From Cololabis saira (Eukaryota > Chordata > Actinopteri > Beloniformes > Belonidae): 64,000 nucleotides of DNA. Under the pieces are notes generated by a model that saw only the letters and a program-made list of their open reading frames with translations, was not told the origin of the DNA and made no database searches. Positions 52,200 to 63,995 of this stretch are shown in pieces (the first letter of the stretch is position 1; each line of letters begins with the position of its first letter). The stretch covers positions 131,001 through 195,000 of the forward strand of contig NC_084610.1 in assembly GCF_033807715.1 (NCBI RefSeq), written 5' to 3'. The position numbers and the translations under genes were made by a program.

Positions 52200-52373
52200 G
52201 TGACCGATGAGCGGGCACCGGCGGAGTACAACTCGGTGGCGCAGCGTTGCCCAGGCCGAAGCGACGGCCGAAGCGACGACCGAAGTGACGACCGGCGGGC
52301 GTCTCCTACGGAAACAGAGCCAGGCACCGCCCAGCTCGCCGCCACGGGCTCGGACGGAGACCCCCCCTCCTGA
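52200..52373 (+). CDS. mfsd6: mfsd6 coding exon 6 (C-terminus and stop)
   Basis: Acceptor 'tctgttgctag' at 52199. Phase 0 joins exon 5 and gives VTDERAPAEYNSVAQRC, then SD-rich repeats (GRSDGRSDDRSDD), and a stop TGA at 52371-52373. The segment has high GC like the other exons. It is chosen because it is in phase, has an acceptor and closes the ORF, but the distance (3903-bp intron) and the low complexity make it less sure than exons 1-5. Possible poly(A) signals are ATTAAA at 52540-52545 and 54442-54447. Confidence 0.75.
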   Translation: MTDERAPAEYNSVAQRCPGRSDGRSDDRSDDRRASPTETEPGTAQLAATGSDGDPPS

Positions 52374-53420
52374 GACGGGGGAGGGGCTCCAGAGCTGACC
52401 ACGCCCCCCTGGAGACCAGGACACACCTGAACCGGAGTCAGTGTTGAAGCAGCTGCACCACTTAAACTCGTATTTATACTTTACTGTAATTAATGTCTAT
52501 GTGAAATAATCAGACGTATCAGCTAACGAGGTCTTGAGGATTAAATTATTCCGGTTTAGTTTTAGTGGAGCTCCGACCTGAGGTGGACGAGGCCCTGGAG
52601 GTGAGCGAATGCAGCTCTGACCTCAACGGGGTCCAGATACGTCCCTCCACTTGATTAGCCTGAGATGTGTTGATTTGACCCAACAGAGACGGTTAAATCC
52701 ACAGCACTTATTTGAGTAAACGAAGTGTCTTTCTTGTTAAAAAACTATATTTTTTGAGGCTTTTCTAAATTGTTCAGCTGAGTTTTAACTCGCAGGCTCC
52801 CCGCAGTTTTTACTTTTTACGACTAAAACTGATGTGGATCCGTGAAGTTCCCGAACTTTACCCTTGAACATTCCTGGATACCCCGCCGCTGCAGAGACGC
52901 CGCCCCGGCTCAGGTTTATTCAGCAGGTTGATGCTGTTACTACTTTAACATCCTGAAACAGCAGCCGTGGCCGGGCCGTCGTCCCGCTCCAGCCGTGGTT
53001 GAGAGCCAGGAGGAGCTTTGACAGAAAAGACTCAAAGACTTGAAACGAGGGAACGGGACTCTGTTTTGTGTTCTTGAAGACTTTGGAGGCGTCCATCGGG
53101 AAGGTGTCGTCAGGTTTCTGAGATAAGTGAATGGTTGAAGGCGCCGGGTGCGTGTTGATGGTGAAACCCGAGTCTCTCTGTACTCTGTTTAATGTTGGTT
53201 GTTCACATTTCCCCCTCCAGTTGTCTTTTCTGTCCAAAATAAGTTTATTGTCCTCCAAAGGGGGTCCCTGATATCTTTTGAGGATAATAAGTTAGTTTCA
53301 AGCCTTTTAGAGCATCAGCTGTCCAGAAGTCAAGTTGGTTCTGCGGTGAGACAACTGTTAAAGCTGGACCAACAAGTAAGACCGGGGTCTAAAAACACAG
53401 GGCACGAAAGCCGTATTTAA
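52374..53420 (+). other. mfsd6 3' UTR and flank
   Basis: Follows the stop of exon 6. ATTAAA at 52540-52545 could serve a short 3' UTR. No other coding signal. Confidence 0.4.
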
Positions 53421-53657
53421 AGGTAGGGTAAGTGATTTCTGGGTGGCATCTCTCCTGTGGAAAACATGCCACACCATGAACTTTGCTCCGCATCCCCTCC
53501 CACCTCCCACTGTCTGTGATTGGCTGGTTTTGGGGGGCGTGGTCTCATCTGTTACCTGGGTTTCCTGTGGTTTGCTCCTGAGCTCAGCAGCTAGTTGACT
53601 GAATGTGAGGAAAAATGTTCTGGGCTAGAAATCCAAAAAAAATCACTTACCCTGCCT
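53421..53657. mobile_element. TTAA-flanked MITE (AGG termini)
   Basis: A 237-bp element with ends 'aggtagggtaagtgattt' and the complement of 'aggcagggtaagtgattt', flanked by TTAA at 53417-53420 and 53658-53661. Same target and AGG start as 8542-9616 and 54701-56049, but a different terminal sequence, so a different family. It is non-coding. Confidence 0.88.
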
Positions 53658-54267
53658 TTAAAGACAACACAGAAAAGACAGAAGTGTCTCCGATGTCTCT
53701 GCTCGGACGTCCAACAACAAAGTTTAACCCGGAGACATGATGACCGTCGCCATGGCAACCCTAGGGGCTCAGCCTGGAACAACGTTGTGTTTTATAACAG
53801 AATCATGGTGATTTAGCAAATTCAGCTGAAATATAACGGTGGGAGGCAGATTACAACAAAGACAAGCGGATCGTCTTTGTCCAAACAGAAATGGTGAGGA
53901 GAACTTCCCTTAAAAGTTCATATTTTGTGTAAGTTGGGGGGTTTGATGGTGGTTTTCTATCAAAATGACCTTTTTATATTCATGATGAAGTGATGAAGTT
54001 CGCTGCAGAATAACAGCTCAGAGGATCACATGATCAACCTAAAGATGTCACATCTCCCGGCCCTTTGTTTCAGATCCAGCACTTCTCAAGAGCGGAGGAT
54101 GATCTACTGACGGAGGCTGCGTTTCTTTCTGCACGTCTGGATGTGGAGACGAGACAAAGAAGTGCCTCTTTAAGCTCTTAAGCTCCAAGTTGTGAGCAGC
54201 AAAGACCCTTTACTGCACCTCCCTCCTACGGAGATGTGCTGTCTGCAACGCAGCCTCCCGCCAGTGG

Positions 54268-54269
<2 letters not shown>

Positions 54270-54345
<76 letters not shown>
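54270..54345 (+). repeat. (CA)38 microsatellite
   Basis: An uninterrupted CA run downstream of mfsd6. Confidence 0.97.
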
Positions 54346-54348
<3 letters not shown>

Positions 54349-54700
54349 GCCTCGTCTTTGATTTTCATGCCAAATAATTCCAACGTTCAGTGTTTTTATG
54401 TCGTCTGACGATGAACTGTTTATTGTCTTGCTGTGCAGACGATTAAAAGACATTTGAGAAAAAAAGGTTTTGTCTTTAAAATGGGTTCACGCTTCTTTGT
54501 TTTTTCTGGATAATCTCGCCACAAACTCCACCGGGTCAGTACCGGAGCTTTCAGTCTCATTGCTGACCCGCTGGAACGCTTCAGAACGGTTTCAATGCCA
54601 TTAGAACGCATTTGTTACGACTTTATAGGTAGAAAAAAGGAAAATCAAGAGTCTAACTGGGACTTGTTTGGATTTATCAAACACCTTAACCACCTTTTAA

Positions 54701-56049
54701 AGGAGCATGAGGCAAGAATAAGAAATGAGACTCATTAGCGACACGACGACCGTCGGGGGTACTGCAGCCAACAGCGAAGCCGGCACAGGAGCGCGTGTGT
54801 AATCTCATCTGATTTTCAAATCAAGCTCTAAATAACTTACAATTAGACCCTCCAGAAAAACGCGGGCAAAAATCCTTGATTCCGCGGACTAAAATCCTTG
54901 ATTCCGCGGACTAAAATCCTTGATTCCGCGGGCTAAAATCATTGATTTTGCGGGCTAAAATCATTGATTATGCGATTAAATGTGCGGGTTTTTTATGTGC
55001 TTTTATGCGGTGAAATTGCGGAATATGCTGTAAATTGCGGAATATGCGGAAAGTTGCAAAATAGGCCTATGCGAAATATGCAGGAAGTTGCGGATTCGGC
55101 GCTGAGCTCTTCCCTATATAAATTCAGCGGGTCGTCTGATCTGAGGTAAGAGCAAAAAAAGGAGAGCGCGGGTGGAGAGGAGAGACGCAACCGGCCCGGG
55201 GGCCGGCCGCCTCTCTCCTCTCCACCCGCGGCTCGGTGCTCGGGTGATTGCCGGGCGCACCGGCGCGACGAGGGGGACGAGACAGAGCTCAGTCACCCCC
55301 CCCCCCACGCGTCCGCCGCCACTATCCCCCAAGTGGATGGGAACGTGCGTCCGCCTCCGCCGGCCCTCGCAGGCGCAGTGGTGCGCGGTCAGCGCGGATC
55401 CTGTTTGGGGGGTGCGGAGGTCCCCGGGCGGGTCCCGCACGTCGCAACCGGGCGTCCCGATATGTCACTCACAACACTCCCCCCTTTTTCCAAACTTTAT
55501 GCGAAAATGTCGGCGATGATGCGGTGAAATCAAGCGAGCCCCGCATAATTCGCATATTCAGCGCGGACATATGCAATATTAACCCCAGTAAAAGTGATGT
55601 TTCTGCACCAGACATTGAAATCCACGGAAGGTCTGTAAATCCACGGACAGCCGTGAAATCCGCGAAAAATTCCGCGATCACGGAATCGCGGATTCCTGGA
55701 GGGTCTATACAATGTAATCTTACCTGGTCAGTACGAAATGAGCCATGTCAGCATCTGTTTTCAGTCCCAATTCAAGTTGAAGCTGCCTCCATGACTCAAA
55801 CGCGTATCCAATGTTTACTCGTGCGCCGCCGAGAACGCACATGCAGCGTCATGTGCGTCATGTGACGTCACATCCGCAGGACAGCGCGGGAAATTCCGTC
55901 CCAGAATTGCAGCACACAGCCTGTTCAAGGCAACGGAGGGATACGCTAGAGGGCTCAATCTTTTTGGTTTGGAACGCTTCATCTGACATTATTACTAGAA
56001 AACTTAAAACGTTTAAGAATTTTTTTCATAAATCCTGCCTCATGCTCCT
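54701..56049. mobile_element. TTAA-flanked DNA element with nested second element
   Basis: The ends 'aggagcatgaggcaagaa' and the complement of 'aggagcatgaggcaggat' are flanked by TTAA (54697-54700 and 56050-56053). The interior is CpG-rich and holds another element at 54846-55708. No transposase is readable. Kolobok-like or piggyBac-like by its target. Confidence 0.87.
54846..55708. mobile_element. Nested DNA element, TAGACCCTCCAG ends
   Basis: The left end 'tagaccctccag' is mirrored by 'ctggagggtcta' on the right. The 6-bp direct repeat TACAAT lies just outside both ends. Near the left end are five tandem 22-bp units ('aaaatccttgattccgcgga' type, about 54869-54973). The right end has 'aaattccgcgatcacggaat' in inverted relation. 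The middle (55150-55460) is very GC-rich. No transposase. Superfamily unresolved. Confidence 0.8.
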
Positions 56050-56994
56050 TTAACCGCTGATGACCCACAAGTCAAATACTTTCCCTCCAAGAATTGTGGG
56101 TGAAAGAAATATTTTGCATCAAAGTTTGTCTTTAATTTGTTTATTTTTCTTCAATTTAGCAGAATACTTAATAATGTGTTACATCAGATAATGAACGGTA
56201 CAATAGGAAGCTGTTTTGGCTTTTAAAAACACACAAACATATATTGCACTTGCTGGACATTGAATAAAACCACAGTGAAGTTAAGACCTTTGATGTTAAA
56301 GAGAAACGTTGAATGTTGGCGATGATGACCTCACTTGTTACCATGATGGTAAGAGATGGTTTAGGAGTTGTGAAAGCCCCACCCCGAGCTAGGTTGCCGG
56401 GGGGGGGGGCACCCAGAGAAAGACCAGGATGTCCTCTTCCAGGCTCAAAAGGAGACCCAGAGGACAAAAATGGAAACATACTGTATATTAAAACGATGAA
56501 TCCTAAAGCAAATAAGACACCGGAGAAGGAAAAGCACCTGGACATGATCACAGAAGACTAATAAGGCCCTGTCCCAATACTCCCCCTACCCCTCGTTTTC
56601 ATCACTACCCCTAAATTTTGCACGTTCCCGTGAGGGTAGTGGTGTCCCAATTCCTCTTTTCACTTAGTGGGAGTGGAGAAAACGAGTGTAGTGGCTATGA
56701 ATCTGTCCCTACGGAGCGAGGGATTTCCGATCCTCACTAGCTGACCTAGGGACCAAAAAATTTCCCAGAATGCTTTTCTTCGTCATTGTCTGAATCAAGA
56801 AAGAAAAAAAACATGGCGGACATTTCTTATTTTTAAGTGAATAAAATCAATATTTTGAGTTAGTTTCTGCATAAAAGAGTTTTGATTACATTTCTAGCGA
56901 GAAATATATATTTTACTTTCATAATATTCACTCAGTGAATGTACATACCGTAATCACTTTTTTGCCCGTTTTTTTGCAACCTCGCCAGAATGAA

Positions 56995-57114
56995 GGCTGA
57001 TTCATGGTTCCGCGTTACACCAACGCAGAGCCTACGGCGTAGGTTACGCGGCGACGTACGCCGTACCCTATGCTGTAGACTCTGCATCGATTTAACGCAG
57101 AACCATAAATCAGC
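56995..57114. mobile_element. Palindromic MITE, relative of 2892-3033
   Basis: 'ctgattcatggttccgcgtt' and 'aacgcagagcctacggcgta' on the left mirror 'taacgcagaaccataaatca' on the right, the same foldback family as 2892-3033. It is nested within 56564-57604. Confidence 0.8.
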
Positions 57115-57318
57115 TCCCGAAGCCGGCAGGCAGACAGAAATACTGAAATTTTCGGAGCAAATTTCTTAACACGCGTAGCTACAACTGTTAGATTTCATCT
57201 ATTAAACCAACATTTATCTTCCTAAATGATTTATTTCAGCCAGCGGTAATTCTCCACAGAGCTGCAGGTTTCTCCCCGGGACGACGGCGCAGGTTGACTT
57301 GGCGATCACGTCTACACC

Positions 57319-57320
<2 letters not shown>

Positions 57321-57363
<43 letters not shown>
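57321..57363 (+). repeat. (CTG)14 trinucleotide repeat
   Basis: A pure CTG run inside the 56564-57604 element, followed by 'cgccccgg'. Not in a supported coding frame. Confidence 0.95.
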
Positions 57364-57776
57364 GCCCCGGTCTCATCATCGCCGAAAACATCGGATCAAA
57401 TTTCTTAACAGGCGTTATTTGGATAAACTGAGCCCAGGTTGGGGATCTTAAATGTTACTTTTACGCCTGGAAAAAATATTAAAACTTAATAAAGTGGCAT
57501 ATTAACAGCGCTACAGCTGAAATTAAAACAGCTTTTAGCTCTGGGCTTCCTGATTAGGAGTAGGGATGAAAACGAGGGGTAGGGGGAGAATTGGGACAGG
57601 CCCCTGGGAAGATTTCAAGTGCTCTAAAATCTGTTGCTTCTTTTTTTATGGGTAGTGAAGAAAAGAAGGGCGAGTGAAAGAAAGTAGGGGGTGTATTGGG
57701 ATTGGAAGTGTTTTCTGGAGCTGCAGTGACACTCGGTGGCCACATGATGGCAGTAGCGCTCCGATCGCCCCAGTGG

Positions 57777-58010
<234 letters not shown>

Positions 58011-58874
58011 GGAGGGTTATTGAGGTCGTGGTGTGCCTGCTACTGATGGGTGTGTGTGGGAGGACAGTAATAGGCTTCCTCAAAAACTAGACTGCTGTCA
58101 TAAAAAAAAGAGTTAAAAAATACTGAAATGGTGGCGTCTTGGCACGCTCAGCCTGTCTGACATCCGTGGAGAAGTTCCATCAGCCCCGGCGCTGCCGACG
58201 CCGCCGTTGATTGGCCTTAAGTGCTCCGTAATAACGAACATGACGACGGTGCTGCTGGTCCTCGCTGGGGTCACGTGACCGTGAGCTGCTGCCAGACGTT
58301 GACCTCCGACCTCTGCAGCACTGCCATGGTGCTGACTTACGCTGGCCGCTTCCTCATGAGCACTTTGGCAGGACGTCTGGACCTCATTTGAATGCAAAAA
58401 GCCCCAAAACGCCACCACTTTTCCGTTCACTGAGACGATGCAAGGATGTGTTATTCTGCAGAAATGAAGCAACATTTGCATCCTGCTGTCTCCCCTAATT
58501 CCCTGATTCCACCCAATTACCGACTCAGAAATTGGGGGAGGGGGGTCTTCCTGGTGTCCTCCCAGACTCTTCAGGGATCAGGGACGAAAACAAACCTGCT
58601 CAGCAGCATTACTGAGTCATTTCACACCTCGGATGAGAGCAGACTTACATTTCAGGGCCCCAGTGCATTCTGGGTAAAGGTTCACTCCTCAGGTGTTCAA
58701 GGACTCATGAATGAGCAGGTGAGTCTGCTCGATGTTACGCTGGTACGCTTCACACAGCCGCCAAATACTTCATCCGTCCTTTACCTCCATCCTTTTCACT
58801 CGTACCTGATCAAATCTCACTTCACTGTGTTGAAGATGTTTTTGTAGTTTGTAGCTGGTTGATATTTGGTTCTA
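58011..58874. other. Intergenic, no gene recognised
   Basis: Only short ORFs with no domain; no transposon ends noted. Confidence 0.45.
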
Positions 58875-58978
58875 GGATGGATGGGTGGATGGATGGATGG
58901 ATGATGGAGGGATGGATGGGTGGTTCGGATGGATGGAAGGATGGTTGGATGGAAGGATGGATGGAAGGATGGTCTGTT
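58875..58978 (+). repeat. Imperfect (GGAT)n repeat
   Basis: GGAT units with 'gggtggat', 'gatggagg' and 'gaagg' variants over about 100 bp. Confidence 0.9.
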
Positions 58979-59204
58979 CCACTTAAAACTTGATATGTAC
59001 ATTTTAATTTTCTCATTCTTTTTGTCCAACAAAAACATTTTAGGTTTTTAATTAGCGACATGTTTCTGTGATTCCTTCCACCTTCATCAGTCACCAGATG
59101 GTATTTGTGACCCGTCATGTTGCCCATCCACCATCAAAACATCATGGTGGTTTGACGGGGGAGTTGTACTTTTTTCATCGTCCTCAGCATTAAGAGAGCA
59201 AGTC

Positions 59205-59456
59205 CCACATCACCCGCATTCCCTCGCCGGCCTGGGATGGGTGGGTCGTGATGCCCGGGCCTGGCGGGGCTCGCCATGCAGCCCGGGATGCCTTCTGGCG
59301 GTGCTGGACCCCCCCGGGGAGGGAGAAACGGTGCGTGATTGTGTGTCTGTGTCGGTGAGAATGCGGTGTGGAAGTGTCCTGCCATGGAGGATTTGAGCCT
59401 CCATTGGCAGGACAACAAAACTTAATAATTTATCAATATTATATTATACAAAGATG

Positions 59457-59500
<44 letters not shown>

Positions 59501-59689
59501 TATTATTATGTATAGTATATCTTATGTGTATGCATATGTATGCATATATATATGTATATATATTAAATATAGTAATAATGCACATATATATGCCTTTGGT
59601 TTCTACCGTCATGGCATCAATGGTATCAATGGTATCAATCAATCATTAATATGTGTGCAGACAAGGTAAAAAAAAATAAATAAAAAAAA
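59205..59689 (+). mobile_element. Retroposed segment with 13-bp target duplication and A-rich tail
   Basis: 'aagagagcaagtc' occurs at 59192-59204 and again at 59690-59702. The intervening 485 bp ends in an A-rich tail ('aaaaaaaaataaataaaaaa'). Direct repeats of this length plus an A tail mark L1-type retroposition. The body has a GC-rich front (59205-59330), an ATT run at 59458-59509, and no tRNA-type A/B boxes that I can see. The source transcript is not identified. Confidence 0.75.
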
Positions 59690-59702
59690 AAGAGAGCAAG
59701 TC

Positions 59703-60640
59703 TTGTGATGTACAAATATAAAACCTAAAACGATCATATTGAGTCGTAGATGAGGCTCATCCAGTCATTGAAACGCAGCTCGGCCCTGATGATGCTCAAA
59801 CGAGAGGTGATGTCACCCCCGGTGCTGGTCTGACCTCAGACCTCCATGGGGGTTCTGACTCTCCGTCTGTGAGGGGAGGGAGTGAAACCCTGTTCCAGAA
59901 ACCTGTACACGCTTCACCCTGCGGGTGAGCCACATGACTAACCCGGGGAGAGAGCAGAGCAGAGTGTGGCAGGGGTCCAGGAAACCCCCAGACGACCCCG
60001 CTGTCTGGGGGGGGGGGGACCCCAGTCAGACTGAAGACCACCGTGTGTCACGCTGTTGTCAGGAAACTGCAGAATCACACGGCTGCACGCCTCTCCTTCT
60101 GGAGGGAGAGACTTTCTATTTTGGAGCACTTGCTCTTTTTGTTGGGCATCCTTGTCCCTCGTGGGGCTGTTTCTTTTTATCAGTAGTCTCGACACATTTC
60201 ACCGTGGAGGATTTAGTTTTCTGTCGGCACCACATTAATTAAATTTTGCCTCTTCTGTTCAGCGTGTGTTGCACCGCTGAGGGAAATCCCTCCTTCATGC
60301 ATGAAAGATGTATGTAAAGCAGCCGAAGCCATCATATCCTCTCAGATCTACACTCTAAATCCATAAATCAAGATTGATGAGGAAGTCTGATGGAGAGACT
60401 GTAAAAGAAGAACAGAAGAACTGGAGAAAACCTACTGTGATGTCATCCATAGGCAGCGTTGTGGAAATGGCTAACTGACCAGTCTGGAAGGCCGCGGGGA
60501 TCACCTGTGATGCTGTTTAATAATAACCAATATTTATTCTGATCAACTATTTCCCCGTGATTCCAGCTCAGGTTTCACTACAGGAGCGTCTGCTTCCAGA
60601 GCTTAGAGAAAGACCAGCAGGACTCCGGTGGTACCCATAT
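59703..60640. other. Intergenic, no gene recognised
   Basis: A G run at about 60007-60018. Short ORFs only. Confidence 0.45.
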
Positions 60641-61744
60641 GAACTGCAGGTCTGGATCTGGACCCTAGTGGTCTGTAGAGGACCTGCAGGTCTGGATCTG
60701 GACCCTAGTGGTCTGTAGAGGACCTGCAGGTCTGGATCTGGACCCTAGTGGTCTGTAGAGGACCTGCAGGTCTGGATCTGGACCCTAGTGGTCTGTAGAG
60801 GACCTGCAGGTCTGGATCTGGACCCTAGTGGTCTGTAGAGGACCTGCAGGTCTGGGTCTGGACCCTAGTGGTCTGTAGAGGACCTGCAGGTCTGGATCTG
60901 GACTCTAGTGGTCTGTAGAGGACCTGCAGGTCTGGGTCTGGACCCTAGTGGTCAGTAGAGGACCTGCAGGTCTGGGTCTGGACCCTAGTGGTCTGTAGAG
61001 GACCTGCAGGTCTGGATCTGGACTCTAGTGGTCTGTAGAGGACCTGCAGGTCTGGGTCTGGACCCTAGTGGTCTGTAGAGGACCTGCAGGTCTGGATCTG
61101 GACCCTAGTGGTCTGTAGAGGACCTGCAGGTCTGGGTCTGGACCCTAGTGGTCTGTAGAGGACCTGCAGGTCTGGATCTGGACTCTAGTGGTCTGTAGAG
61201 GACCTGCAGGTCTGGATCTGGACCCTAGTGGTCTGTAGAGGACCTGCAGGTCTGGATCTGGACCCTAGTGGTCTGTAGAGGACCTGCAGGTCTGGATCTG
61301 GACTCTAGTGGTCTGTAGAGGACCTGCAGGTCTGGATCTGGACTCTAGTGGTCTGTAGAGGACCTGCAGGTCTGGATCTGGACCCTAGTGGTCTGTAGAG
61401 GACCTGCAGGTCTGGATCTGGACCCTAGTGGTCTGTAGAGGACCTGCATGTCTGGATCTGGACCCTAGTGGTCTGTAGAGGACCTGCAGGTCTGGATCTG
61501 GACCCTAGTGGTCTGTAGAGGACCTGCAGGTCTGGATCTGGACTCTAGTGGTCTGTAGAGGACCTGCAGGTCTGGATCTGGACCCTAGTGGTCTGTAGAG
61601 GACCTGCAGGTCTGGATCTGGACCCTAGTGGTCTGTAGAGGACCTGCAGGTCTGGATCTGGACCCTAGTGGTCTGTAGAGGACCTGCAGGTCTGGATCTG
61701 GACCCTAGTGGTCTGTAGAGGACCTGCAGGTCTGGATCTGGACC
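60641..61744 (+). repeat. 40-bp minisatellite, about 27 copies
   Basis: The unit runs 'gaccctagtggtctgtagag' then 'gacctgcaggtctggatctg', in perfect 40-bp register. Variants are gaccc/gactc and ggatctg/gggtctg, with one copy reading 'tgcatg' (about 61447). Each unit contains the 12-bp palindrome GACCTGCAGGTC. One isolated partial unit lies at about 21007. Confidence 0.97.
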
Positions 61745-61997
61745 TTCTCTCCTGGGAGTCGGTTGCAGAAGCCAATAGGAACATAATCTGGACCATATGC
61801 TCTCTGTAGGTGTTTTCTGAGCGTGAGTAAAGGAGGGATTGTGATCCTGGATGATTCTCTGAAGGAGCTTCTCTACACCTGGATCCTGAACTGGTGGCTT
61901 TGACTTGCTGTCCAGAAAGTTGTGACTTTGACACCAGGAGCCTGGCCGTTGCCGGTCCTGGAGACCTTTCATCCTCCTTCTGGTTTACTGGAACAAC

Positions 61998-62142
61998 ATG
62001 CTGCTTCTCGTGTGGAGCTCCCTCCTCATCCCCACGATAGTCTGCTGTGTGTTCTACAGCAACGCTCACCCGGCGGCGCCGAGCCCGTCAGGACGTATCG
62101 GAGCAGACAGCTGTCGCGGCCACTCTGGCGTCTCCCCAGTGG
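61998..62142 (+). CDS. Candidate first coding exon of a secreted or membrane protein (partial gene)
   Basis: The ATG opens MLLLVWSSLLIPTIVCCVF, a strong signal peptide with likely cleavage after YSNA, then HPAAPSPSGRIGADSCRG and HSGVSPV. It meets a donor GTGAGT at 62143. The upstream 61745-61997 is plausible 5' UTR. No downstream exon is recognised before the window ends, so the gene would extend to the right. I cannot name it. It could also be a chance ORF, because support is only signal peptide plus donor. Confidence 0.4.
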
Positions 62143-63170
62143 GTGAGTTCACAACCTCGTCTGTTTTTACCCGGCACGGGGAGGACCCCCGGACGCTACC
62201 TTCCTGTCACCATCAGGCGTTAACGGCGGTCCCGGTGACGAGGTCGCAGTCAGACGTCCCTTACATGTCCCATCCCAATTCCCGCTTCGGTCCATAAGTT
62301 CTGGTTCCTTCCTCCTTAGAAAAGCCGTCTTCTCAGAGCCCGCACATCTAATAATCTCCTTAAATACTCAAATTAGTATCCTGTAATCCTGGGGTTCCTC
62401 AGGAGCCGCGCCGGGTTCCTCTGCGGTTTTAATCCCACAGCTTTTTTTTTTTATGTTTCACAGTGTGCATGCACTGTGATGTGTTTTAAAACATCATAAG
62501 CACATTACAAGCACACCATTCTGTCGGTGTAATCACATTTGGGAATGACATGCATCATTATCGAGGGAGCAAATTAACATTTCCATCCAACGGTCACAAT
62601 AGTTGCTGCCTTCCAAATTTCACCAGAGCCTTTCAGGCGGGATGGGACGACGCTGACGTTGAGCCGTGTGCTCATTTCTGTCTCTCACAGATTAGTGTCT
62701 GCAGGATTCTTCTCTCCGTTTCATATTAATAACCAGCAGCTGATCAGTAGAAGGAGCTGAGAGATGCTGCTTCCTGCCACCGACTCTGAACCCCGACGAG
62801 GAGCGTTCGAGTGCACGCAGAGTGCTTGTAATGGACATGAATTATTAATCATTAAAAGTCAATGATAGCGGGCGAGCTAGCGAGCTGAAGTGTGGCTCGG
62901 CTGTGCGGTTAATGATGGATTATGATGATAATTACGGCGGGATGGGAAGGAGCTGCAGAGTGAAGTGTGACTAACCGGACTAATTACAGCAGAAATGCTC
63001 TTCTCACAGATGCTTTAACATCTGCAGCCTCTGGCAGATGCTTCAGCATCTGCAGCCTCCGGCAGATGCTTCCGTCAGATGGACGAGACCAGGCACATGT
63101 GCACAAATGTGAGGTATGAACCTGTACGTCCATGTGCAAAAATTAGTCCGTCCATGTGCAAAAATTAGTC
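62143..63170. other. No exon recognised (possible intron)
   Basis: If 61998-62142 is an exon, this is its first intron. Contains a tandem 'cagatgcttcagcatctgca' type duplication at about 63009-63070. Confidence 0.4.
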
Positions 63171-63323
63171 CGTCCATCCATCCATCCATCCATCCATCCA
63201 TCCATCCATCCATCCATCCATCCATCCATCCATCCATCCATCCATCCATCCATCCATCCATCCATCCATCCATCCATCCATCCATCCATCCATCCATCCA
63301 TCCATCCATCCATCCATCCATCC
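63171..63323 (+). repeat. (CCAT)38 tetranucleotide repeat
   Basis: An almost pure TCCA/CCAT run. It is preceded by a tandem 26-bp duplication 'gtccatgtgcaaaaattagt' (about 63128-63175). Confidence 0.97.
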
Positions 63324-63961
63324 GGCTACGCCTAAAAATGTGCTTTTTTGCAAATAAAACCATGAGAATAAAAGAGGGTGCTACCAACTTTTACACGACT
63401 CTAGTTTACCGTTGCTCGATGCTAACTCGTGTTTTTCTCTACGGACGACAATGACTACATGTACATGCAGTCAAAATGTGGGTTATTGCTAATATTCCGG
63501 TTACTGAAACATTTGAAATATTCCGTTTACATGCGTGAGCAAACAGGGTTATCCCTGTTTACATGGCCTGGTCTTGCGTTTCTCCGTGTTTATAAGAACT
63601 TCCTGGACTCAAAAGACCAGGATTCCCTGTGAACAGAGCATGCGCAGAAAACAAATTCATGTTCCGTTTGATCAGCCACCAGCAGCAGTTCTTACTCCCA
63701 TTTTGATCCTATATGAAAGTCAGAATGTTGAGAAAATAAAACATGATTAATAAATTACGTCATTATAGTATTGATAAGTAGCAACAATGATAAAATGTTT
63801 TCTTGTATTGAACAAAATAAATCATGTGGGAAATTTTGCACTTAGGGGACGCTGCAGACGTGAGCTGCTGATCACCATCATTGATCAGCTGATCACCATC
63901 ATTGATCAGCTGGTCATCATCATCAATCAGCTGGTCATCGACCAGAAATACCAACAATAGT

Positions 63962-63962
<1 letters not shown>
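63324..63962. other. No gene recognised
   Basis: Contains three tandem copies of 'gatcagctgatcaccatcat' type near 63869-63940. Confidence 0.45.

Positions 63963-63995
<33 letters not shown>

Larger units (their letters stand above)
56564..57604. mobile_element. DNA transposon with ~40-bp terminal inverted repeats, unclassified
   Basis: The left end 'aaggccctgtcccaatactc' plus 'cccctacccctcgttttcat' matches the complement of the right end at about 57562-57604 with few mismatches. It carries a nested palindromic MITE (56995-57114) and a (CTG)14 run. No transposase ORF, and the target duplication is unclear. Confidence 0.8.

Noticed and set aside
60641..61744. CRISPR-like array
   Set aside because: Units are contiguous with no unique spacers, and the host is a vertebrate; it is a minisatellite. 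The same applies to 37552-38168.
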